This document shows, in pieces, positions 1 through 6,422 of a stretch of 6,422 nucleotides of DNA. The translations under genes and the position numbers were made by a program. Where the stretch lies: NCBI GenBank assembly GCA_023438245.1, contig JAEXRD010000025.1, positions 1 through 6,422 of the forward strand. Direction: 5' to 3'. Each line of letters opens with the position of its first letter. The stretch's first letter is position 1. Source of the DNA: Pseudomonadota bacterium (lineage in GTDB: Bacteria; Desulfobacterota; Desulfovibrionia; Desulfovibrionales; Desulfovibrionaceae). A model generated the notes under the pieces. The model saw only the letters and a program-made list of their open reading frames with translations. It made no database searches and was not told the DNA's origin.

Positions 1-1173
1 GGCCACGAGGCCCCAGAAGGCTGCGCCGATGCCTGCGATGGACAGGCCGGACACGGTGACGAGGAAGGTGACGAGGGCTGCTTCGCGCCGGGGTTCGTCG
101 TCCATGGCCTGGGCCAGGCCGCTCATGAGCGCGCCGAAGAGCGCCAGGCCGGAGATGGCGGCGATGAGGGCCGGGGGGAGCGCGGCGAACACGCCCACGA
201 GGGTGGCTCCGAACAGTCCGATGACGAGGTAGGCCAGCCCGCAGACGATTCCGGCCACGTAGCGTTTGTCCGGGTCGCGATGGGCTTCGGGTCCGGTGCA
301 GATGGCCGCGGTAATGGCGGCGAGGTTGATGCCGTGCGAACCGAAGGGGGCCAGGAGGGTCGAGAGTGCGCCGGTGGCGGCCACGAGCGGTCCGCCGGGG
401 GTGGTGTAGCCTGCGGTGCGCAGCACGCCCAGGCCGGTGGCGTTCTGGCCGGTCATGGTGACGAGGAACAGCGGCACGCCGATGCCGATGAGCGCGCCGA
501 GGCTGAATTCCGGGGCGGTGAGGGAGGGCGTGGCCAGGGCCGCGCCGAAGGCGGTGGAGAGCGCGGCGGTGTTGAGCAGGTTCAGGGTGGCGGCGGCGAC
601 GAGGCCGGTGATGAGCGTGGCCAGGATGGCGTAACGCGGCTTGAGGCGCTTCATGACCAGGTAGCAGGCCAGCATGGGGGCGACGAGGGCCGGGGTTGCG
701 GTGAGCGAGGTGAAGACCTCGACCCCGAAGCGGAACAGGATGCCCGCGAGCATGGCGGCCACCACGGCGCGCGGGATGCGCTCCATGAGCGCGGAGAACA
801 GGCCCGTGGCCCCGAAGATGGTGATGGCGATGCCCGCGAACAGGAACGCGCCGATGGCCTGCGGGTAGGGGTAGGCGGCCCAGCCTGCGGCCAGGAGCGC
901 GGCGCCGGGCGTGCTCCAGGCGATGATGACCGGGGCGCGGTATTTGAGGCTGAGGAAGACGCCGGAAATGCCCGAGCCGATGGAAATGGCCCAGATCCAG
1001 CTGGTGAGCTGGTCCGGGGTGAGGTTCGCGCCGCGCGCGGCCTGGAAGATGATGGCCGCGGGCCCGCCGTAGCTGACGATGACGGCGATGAGCCCGGCCA
1101 CGGCTGCGGACAGGGAGAAGTCGCGCCGGATGTCGGTGAGGGCTGCTGAGATTGCAATGGGGGATGCTCGCAT
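1..1173 (-). CDS. benE: BenE-family secondary transporter (benzoate:H+ symporter family), C-terminus cut by window edge
   Basis: The reading frame runs on the minus strand from ATG at 1173 to the left edge with no stop: 391 codons. BenE proteins are about 390-400 residues, so only a few C-terminal residues should be missing. It is a very hydrophobic polytopic inner-membrane protein made of repeated Ala/Gly/Leu/Ile segments. Family-like stretches are WSTPGAALLAAG (about 86-97), RIPRAVVAAMLAGILFRFG (132-150), GQN (242-244), and PFGSHGINLAAITAAI (276-291) followed by a polar PEAHRDPDKRY loop. The start is supported by GGAGG five bases upstream. The known family role is proton-coupled benzoate uptake; the fold is related to nucleobase (NCS2) transporters. 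No aromatic-degradation genes are visible nearby, and the leader carries a ZTP-type riboswitch. The real substrate may therefore be a folate or purine precursor such as p-aminobenzoate (inference). The family call is firm, the substrate open. Confidence 0.9.
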   Translation of the reverse strand, partial: MRASPIAISAALTDIRRDFSLSAAVAGLIAVIVSYGGPAAIIFQAARGANLTPDQLTSWIWAISIGSGISGVFLSLKYRAPVIIAWSTPGAALLAAGWAAYPYPQAIGAFLFAGIAITIFGATGLFSALMERIPRAVVAAMLAGILFRFGVEVFTSLTATPALVAPMLACYLVMKRLKPRYAILATLITGLVAAATLNLLNTAALSTAFGAALATPSLTAPEFSLGALIGIGVPLFLVTMTGQNATGLGVLRTAGYTTPGGPLVAATGALSTLLAPFGSHGINLAAITAAICTGPEAHRDPDKRYVAGIVCGLAYLVIGLFGATLVGVFAALPPALIAAISGLALFGALMSGLAQAMDDEPRREAALVTFLVTVSGLSIAGIGAAFWGLVA

Positions 1174-1178
1174 GGGCG

Positions 1179-1183
1179 CCTCC
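1179..1183 (-). promoter_or_regulatory. Shine-Dalgarno site of the BenE-family gene
   Basis: GGAGG on the minus strand lies five bases before the ATG at 1173. It is the effective target of the leader: CCTCC tracts upstream (about 1232-1237 and 1207-1212) could pair with it, which would allow translational control by the riboswitch. Confidence 0.75.
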
Positions 1184-1189
1184 GGGTGG

Positions 1190-1212
1190 CCTCCCGCGGA
1201 CGTGGCGGGAGG
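1190..1212 (-). promoter_or_regulatory. Hairpin in the expression platform before the BenE gene
   Basis: On the minus strand CCTCCCGC (1212 to 1205) pairs perfectly with GCGGGAGG (1197 to 1190) around a seven-base loop. The second arm itself looks like a Shine-Dalgarno sequence and lies just upstream of the real one at 1183-1179. The CCTCC arm could pair with either, so this may be a switch helix setting ribosome access. No T-run follows, so it is not a classical intrinsic terminator. The pairing is seen in the sequence; the regulatory role is inference. Confidence 0.5.
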
Positions 1213-1244
1213 GCTGTTCGGTAGCGCGCGCGGAGGGTTCAGGT

Positions 1245-1259
1245 CCGGGCGCGGCCCAG
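1245..1259 (-). promoter_or_regulatory. Alternative hairpin that competes with the 3' end of the ZTP aptamer
   Basis: On the minus strand CTGGGC (1259 to 1254) can pair with GCCCGG (1250 to 1245) around a CGC loop, six pairs including one T-G wobble. The same CTGGGC belongs to the conserved 3' segment of the aptamer, so the hairpin and the folded P3/pseudoknot exclude each other. That is what is expected where an aptamer meets its expression platform. No T-run follows. The switching role is inference. Confidence 0.45.
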
Positions 1260-1328
1260 GCGAGCGGCTGGTGGACGCCCCGTGCTTCCTCGTGGTTGGT
1301 TCCACGTTTCGCCAGTCACGCGGGGCGT
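1254..1328 (-). promoter_or_regulatory. ZTP riboswitch aptamer (pfl motif) in the leader of the BenE-family gene
   Basis: Read on the minus strand. P1 is ACGCCCCG (1328 to 1321) paired with CGGGGCGT (1282 to 1275), eight perfect pairs. Next comes the core CGTGACTGGCG (1320 to 1310), AAA, and then P2, CGTGG (1306 to 1302) paired with CCACG (1295 to 1291) with loop AACCAA. After that come AGGAAGCA before the P1 return arm, a short linker, and CGCCTGGGC (1262 to 1254). GGCG (1313 to 1310) can pair with CGCC (1262 to 1259), the pseudoknot of this class; CCAG (1271 to 1268) with CTGG (1259 to 1256) is a possible P3. The class binds ZTP/ZMP, the AICAR nucleotides that build up when 10-formyl-tetrahydrofolate is short, and turns on purine and one-carbon genes. 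GGAAGC deviates by one base from the GGGAGC I remember. The call is from recall of the consensus, not a covariance search. Confidence 0.86.
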
Positions 1329-1335
1329 GGTGGTC

Positions 1336-1353
1336 GGGTGCACTTGTACACCC
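1336..1353. repeat. Imperfect 18-bp palindrome over the putative BenE promoter -10
   Basis: GGGTG (1336-1340) and CACCC (1349-1353) flank an eight-base centre holding a further AC/GT match, so seven of nine mirrored positions pair. It overlaps the proposed -10 and start region of the minus-strand promoter and could be a repressor operator or a small 5' hairpin of the leader RNA. It is short and may be chance in GC-rich DNA. Confidence 0.3.
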
Positions 1354-1372
1354 GCCGGGCTGGGGCCGTCAA
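1345..1372 (-). promoter_or_regulatory. Possible sigma-70 type promoter for the riboswitch and BenE transcript
   Basis: On the minus strand TTGACG (1372 to 1367) is a good -35 match. After 16 bases comes TGTACA (1350 to 1345), a weak -10 match (three of six). A start about seven bases further on, near 1338, would lie some ten bases before P1 of the riboswitch, a sensible leader layout. The -35 and geometry are supportive; the -10 is poor. Confidence 0.4.
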
Positions 1373-1491
1373 CGGGGCGGGTTCGGCACGGATAACTACG
1401 CAGAGACGCTAGGTATTTTTCGCGGCAAAAAAGCGCTTCCATCCCCGGCTGGTTTTGGGATAGATGGGTTGGTTCCGATGTTTGAGAATTC

Positions 1492-1515
1492 CGCCCTGGG
1501 CGCAAAGCCCGGGCG
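1492..1515 (+). promoter_or_regulatory. GC hairpin in the ribBA leader
   Basis: CGCCC, a bulged T and GGGC (1492-1501) pair with GCCCGGGCG (1507-1515) around the loop GCAAA: nine GC pairs with one bulge. It ends six bases before the GAGG (1522-1525) that serves as Shine-Dalgarno site for ribBA. No T-run follows, so it is not a standard terminator. It may affect mRNA stability or ribosome access, or be a protein-binding leader element. Only the pairing is seen. Confidence 0.5.
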
Positions 1516-1530
1516 ACCAGCGAGGTACCC

Positions 1531-2748
1531 ATGCCCCTTTGCACCATAGAGGAAGCCATCGAGGACATCCGGCAGGGCCGGATGGTCATCATGGTGGACG
1601 ACGAGGACCGCGAGAACGAGGGAGACCTCGTCGTCGCGGCGGAGAAGACCACCCCCGAGATCATCAACTTCATGGCCAAGTTCGGACGCGGACTGGTCTG
1701 CCTGGCCATGGCCCCGGAGATGATCGACAAGCTTGAGCTGCCGCTCATGGCGCAGTCGAACCAGAGCAAGTTCGGCACCAACTTCACCGTGAGCATCGAG
1801 GCCCGCGAGGGCGTCACCACGGGCATCAGCGCCTTCGACCGCAGCCACACCATCCTGACGGCCGTGGCCGACGGCGTGAAGGCCACGGACATCGTGACCC
1901 CGGGCCACATCTTCCCGCTGCGCGCCCGCAGCGGCGGCGTGCTGGTGCGCGCCGGACAGACCGAGGGCAGCGTGGACATCGCCCGCCTGGCCGGGTGCAA
2001 GCCCGCCGGCGTCATCTGCGAGATCATGCGCGACGACGGCCAGATGGCCCGCATGCCGGACCTGGAGGTCTTCGCCGCCGAGCACGGGCTGAAGATCTGC
2101 TCCGTGGCCGACCTCATCAAGCACCGCATGAAGTTCGGCGGCAAGGCCATCACCAAGCTGGCCGAGGCCGACATGCCCACCCGCTGGGGCCACTTCAAGA
2201 CCGCGGCCTTCCAGTCCGAGGAGGACAACCGCACCCACATCGCCCTGTTCAAGGGCGACATCAGCCCGGACAAGCCGGTGCTGGTGCGCGTGCACAGCGA
2301 ATGCCTCACCGGCGACGTGTTCGGCTCCATGCGCTGCGACTGCGGCGACCAGCTGGCCGCGGCCATGTGCATGATCGAGCGCGAGGGCACCGGCGTGGTG
2401 CTGTACATGCGCCAGGAGGGCCGAGGCATCGGCCTGGGCAACAAGATCAAGGCCTACCACCTGCAGGACGAGGGCTACGACACCGTGGAGGCCAACGTGA
2501 AGCTCGGGTTCAAGCCCGACCTGCGCGAGTACGGCACCGGGGCCCAGATCCTGGTGAGCCTGGGCGTGTCGCAGATGAAGCTCATCACCAACAACCCCAA
2601 GAAGATCGTGGGCCTGGAAGGCTACGGGCTCAAGGTTGTGGAGCGCGTGCCCATCGAGATGGCCGCCTGCCCGGTGAACGAGCGCTACCTGCAGACCAAG
2701 AAAGAGAAGATGGGCCACATGCTGCACCTGGGCGAGGAGCCCAAGTAG
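1531..2748 (+). CDS. ribBA: Bifunctional 3,4-dihydroxy-2-butanone 4-phosphate synthase / GTP cyclohydrolase II
   Basis: This 405-residue cytoplasmic enzyme has the normal length of the RibB-RibA fusion and supplies both precursors of riboflavin. The N-terminal RibB domain (about 1-200) turns ribulose 5-phosphate into dihydroxybutanone phosphate and shows DDEDRENEGDL (23-33). The C-terminal RibA domain (about 207-400) opens GTP. It shows the zinc cysteines C258, C269 and C271 in HSECLTGDVFGSMRCDC, RQEGRGIGL (294-302), D330 and R332 aligning with the E. coli catalytic Asp/Arg pair, and NNPKK (354-358). One oddity is that the RibB segment usually written GHTEA reads GQTEG here (142-146), so Q143 replaces the metal-binding His of E. 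coli RibB. This occurs, as I recall, in other RibBA proteins, but it leaves RibB activity worth testing. The start is ATG with GAGG five bases upstream. ribH follows after 33 bases. Confidence 0.96.
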   Translation: MPLCTIEEAIEDIRQGRMVIMVDDEDRENEGDLVVAAEKTTPEIINFMAKFGRGLVCLAMAPEMIDKLELPLMAQSNQSKFGTNFTVSIEAREGVTTGISAFDRSHTILTAVADGVKATDIVTPGHIFPLRARSGGVLVRAGQTEGSVDIARLAGCKPAGVICEIMRDDGQMARMPDLEVFAAEHGLKICSVADLIKHRMKFGGKAITKLAEADMPTRWGHFKTAAFQSEEDNRTHIALFKGDISPDKPVLVRVHSECLTGDVFGSMRCDCGDQLAAAMCMIEREGTGVVLYMRQEGRGIGLGNKIKAYHLQDEGYDTVEANVKLGFKPDLREYGTGAQILVSLGVSQMKLITNNPKKIVGLEGYGLKVVERVPIEMAACPVNERYLQTKKEKMGHMLHLGEEPK

Positions 2749-2781
2749 GCCCCAAACCATACTTTCCGCAAGGAGACGACC

Positions 2782-3252
2782 ATGCCGCACATCAAGACCA
2801 TCGAGGGCCAGCTTTCCGCCAAGGGCCTCAAGGTGGCCATCCTGGCCAGCCGCTTCAACGACTTCATCGTGGACAAGCTGGTGGGCGGCGCGGTGGACGC
2901 GCTGGTCCGCCACGGGGCCGAGCGCGACGACCTGGTCATCGTCAAGATTCCCGGCGCCTTCGAAATGCCGCTGGTGGCCAAGAAGCTGGCGGCGAGCGGC
3001 AAGTACGACGGCATCGTCTGCGTGGGCGCGGTGATCCGCGGCGCCACCCCGCATTTTGACGTGGTGGTGAACGAATGCGCCAAGGGCCTGGCCGCCGTGA
3101 GCATGGAATTCGCCATGCCGCTGGGCTTCGGCGTGCTCACCACCGACAACCTGGAGCAGGCCATCGAGCGCGCTGGCAGCAAGGCCGGAAACAAGGGCGT
3201 GGACGCCGCCATGGCCATGCTGGAGACCGCCCGCGTGGTGGCCCAGCTGTAA
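2782..3252 (+). CDS. ribH: 6,7-dimethyl-8-ribityllumazine synthase
   Basis: This 156-residue protein, usual for the family, condenses dihydroxybutanone phosphate (from RibBA) with the ribitylamino-pyrimidine to form lumazine, the penultimate step of riboflavin synthesis. Family members assemble as pentamers or 60-subunit capsids in the cytoplasm. Visible features are ASRFND (22-27, with the substrate-stacking F25), GAFEMPL (58-64), VGAVIRGATPHFD (81-93, H91 being the catalytic His position), and GVLTTDNLEQAIERAGSKAGNKG (117-139, R130 the phosphate-binding Arg). No key residue is missing. The ATG is fixed by AAGGAG at 2770-2775, six bases upstream. It lies 33 bases after ribBA and 52 before nusB, in the same direction, so it is most likely co-transcribed with both. 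Confidence 0.97.
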   Translation: MPHIKTIEGQLSAKGLKVAILASRFNDFIVDKLVGGAVDALVRHGAERDDLVIVKIPGAFEMPLVAKKLAASGKYDGIVCVGAVIRGATPHFDVVVNECAKGLAAVSMEFAMPLGFGVLTTDNLEQAIERAGSKAGNKGVDAAMAMLETARVVAQL

Positions 3253-3263
3253 GAACCGGCCAT

Positions 3264-3284
3264 GCCCTCCGCATGAAGGGGGGC
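3264..3284 (+). promoter_or_regulatory. Hairpin in the ribH-nusB spacer
   Basis: GCCCTCC (3264-3270) pairs with GGGGGGC (3278-3284), seven pairs with one T-G wobble, around a seven-base loop. A second, exclusive pairing is possible: CATGC (3261-3265) with GCATG (3271-3275). No T-run follows, so transcription probably continues into nusB. It could tune mRNA processing or nusB expression. The pairing is seen, the role inferred. Confidence 0.35.
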
Positions 3285-3292
3285 GGGACCGC

Positions 3293-3297
3293 AGGAG
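3293..3297 (+). promoter_or_regulatory. Shine-Dalgarno site that fixes the TTG start of nusB
   Basis: AGGAG lies seven bases before TTG at 3305. No ATG or GTG in the nusB frame precedes the conserved part of the protein at a usable distance, and the ATG at 3273 is in another frame. This site therefore decides in favour of the TTG start. Confidence 0.75.
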
Positions 3298-3304
3298 CAC
3301 TTCG

Positions 3305-3862
3305 TTGGCAGAATCTGACAAAAAGACGGACAAGGGCGGCGCGCACAAGAGCCCGCGCAGGCAGGGCCGCACCATCGCCTTCCAGGTGCTCTTTTCCCTG
3401 GGCTTCGACCCCCAGGACGGAGCCGCCGGGGTGCGCGGCACCTTCCGCCGCAACCCGGCCGTGCTGGACTGCGAGTCGCCCGAGGCCGTGAGCTTCGCCG
3501 AGGACCTGGTCATGGGCGTCACCGGCGCGCTGGACCAGATCGACGGCGTCATCGGCAGCCACAGCGACAACTGGAAGATCGCCCGCATCGCCAAGGTGGA
3601 GCTGGCCATCCTGCGCCTGGCGCTCTACGAGATATTGCACCGCAAGGACATCCCGCTCAAGGTCGCCATCAATGAGGCCATCGAGCTGGCCAAGGGCTTC
3701 GGCGACGAGAACTCGCGCTCCTTCGTCAACGGCATCCTGGACGCCGTGGCCAGGGCCGTGGACCAGGGCAAGATGGGGCCGATGGACAAGAAAATGGACA
3801 AGAAGATGGACAAGCAGCCCGAGGCCAAGGCCCAGAAGCCGACCGCCAAGCCGGGCAAGTAG
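3305..3862 (+). CDS. nusB: Transcription antitermination factor NusB
   Basis: NusB binds boxA RNA together with NusE (ribosomal protein S10) and supports antitermination of rRNA transcription. The conserved all-helical core is clear: RRQGRTIAFQVLFSLGFDP (18-36), SFAEDLVMGV (63-72), the central NWKIARIAKVELAILRLALYEIL (89-111), IPLKVAINEAIELAKGFGDENSRSFVNGILDAVAR (116-150). At 185 residues it is longer than the usual 130-150. The excess is a basic N-terminal extension of about 18 residues and a Lys-rich tail from about 157 with three MDKK/MDKQ repeats. The tail looks disordered and is not part of the fold. Initiation at TTG is supported by AGGAG seven bases upstream and implies modest translation. 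Placement after ribH matches the ribH-nusB pairing of many bacteria; leuS follows after 37 bases. Confidence 0.95.
   Translation: MAESDKKTDKGGAHKSPRRQGRTIAFQVLFSLGFDPQDGAAGVRGTFRRNPAVLDCESPEAVSFAEDLVMGVTGALDQIDGVIGSHSDNWKIARIAKVELAILRLALYEILHRKDIPLKVAINEAIELAKGFGDENSRSFVNGILDAVARAVDQGKMGPMDKKMDKKMDKQPEAKAQKPTAKPGK
3782..3817 (+). repeat. Three tandem 12-base units in the nusB tail
   Basis: ATGGACAAGAAA (3782-3793), ATGGACAAGAAG (3794-3805) and ATGGACAAGCAG (3806-3817) are in-frame near-identical copies coding MDKK-MDKK-MDKQ. The unit is a multiple of three, so gain or loss of copies would lengthen or shorten the tail without a frameshift. Slippage is the likely origin. Confidence 0.9.
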
Positions 3863-3899
3863 AACAGGCCAAACAGCACTCTCCGGGGGAAACACGCGC

Positions 3900-6419
<2,520 letters not shown>

Positions 6420-6422
6420 GGC

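Larger units (their letters stand above)
1174..1530. other. Divergent intergenic region between the BenE gene and ribBA
   Basis: These 357 bases hold no convincing gene; the open frames crossing them are GC-driven and resemble nothing I know. The left part (to about 1372) is the minus-strand leader with promoter, ZTP aptamer and expression platform. The right part (about 1373-1530) must hold control of ribBA. It contains an A/T-richer stretch around 1411-1432, with T and A runs, and the hairpin at 1492-1515. I see no -35/-10 pair there that I would defend. The FMN riboswitch (RFN element) common before riboflavin genes is not recognisable. Confidence 0.75.

Noticed and set aside
280..1149. 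Long plus-strand open frame (289 codons) opposite the BenE gene
   Set aside because: It is in codon register with the minus-strand gene and encodes a Gly/Glu/Arg-rich low-complexity product, as expected from the complement of Ala/Gly/Leu-rich GC codons. The minus strand gives a recognisable protein.
1190..1212. Intrinsic terminator in the BenE leader
   Set aside because: The stem is strong, but no T-run follows on the minus strand and the Shine-Dalgarno site comes directly after. A translational role is more likely.
1381..1405. Sigma-54 promoter-like GGCAC...GC before ribBA
   Set aside because: The spacing between the GG and GC elements is 13 and not the required 10, and the flanking consensus is poor.
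1467..1476. Second copy of GGTTGGTTCC (also at 1294-1303, within P2 of the ZTP aptamer)
   Set aside because: None of the other aptamer elements lie around the second copy. A 10-base match within 200 bases may be chance.
1373..1530. FMN riboswitch before ribBA
   Set aside because: The conserved RFN-element blocks could not be found on the plus strand; only a simple hairpin is present.
1079..1549. Plus-strand open frame across the intergenic region (156 codons)
   Set aside because: It begins inside the BenE gene in antisense and ends inside ribBA out of frame, with no ribosome site or recognisable motif. The region is better explained by the riboswitch and leaders.
3273..3305. ATG at 3273 as an alternative nusB start
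   Set aside because: It is in a different frame from the conserved NusB sequence. The TTG at 3305 has a good Shine-Dalgarno site.
1396..3609. Very long minus-strand open frame (737 codons) across ribBA, ribH and nusB, and a similar one opposite leuS (3726-6350)
   Set aside because: The products are His/Val/Gly/Leu-rich and match no family I know. The plus strand over the same bases encodes four clear housekeeping proteins. Stop-poor antisense frames are normal in GC-rich genes.

Overview
The window is GC-rich and codes almost throughout. It carries four genes on the + strand in the order ribBA, ribH, nusB, leuS, and one divergent gene on the - strand that leaves through the left edge. From memory, ribBA-ribH-nusB-leuS is a usual order in sulfate-reducing Desulfovibrionaceae and relatives (Desulfobacterota, formerly Deltaproteobacteria). 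GC richness and protein character fit that group, but the taxonomic call is inference from gene order and not from a search.

Left part (1-1173, - strand): a BenE-family secondary transporter, annotated in the family as a benzoate:H+ symporter. It is open over 391 codons and lacks at most a few C-terminal residues.

Intergenic region (1174-1530): the most interesting part. On the - strand, in the leader of the transporter gene, lies a sequence with the hallmarks of a ZTP (pfl-type) riboswitch. It has a P1 helix, the GTGACTGGCG core, a P2 hairpin with an AACCAA loop, and a 3' CGCCTGGGC segment that can form the expected pseudoknot. Downstream hairpins and a Shine-Dalgarno (SD) site look like a translational expression platform. 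ZTP riboswitches report shortage of 10-formyl-tetrahydrofolate and normally control purine and one-carbon genes. One in front of a BenE homologue suggests that this transporter serves folate or purine supply, for example uptake of p-aminobenzoate (a benzoate analogue and folate precursor), and not benzoate catabolism. The + strand half of the region holds a strong GC hairpin before the ribBA SD. It has no FMN riboswitch and no convincing promoter that I can see.

Right part (1531-6419, + strand): ribBA makes both precursors of riboflavin, dihydroxybutanone phosphate and the GTP-derived pyrimidine. ribH joins the butanone to the pyrimidine to give lumazine. ribD and ribE, which complete the pathway, are not next to them. 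nusB (TTG start, Lys-rich repeat tail) encodes the antitermination factor, and leuS encodes leucyl-tRNA synthetase. Spacers of 33, 52 and 37 bases, with no clear terminator between them, suggest one operon. The window ends three bases after the leuS stop, so no terminator can be seen.
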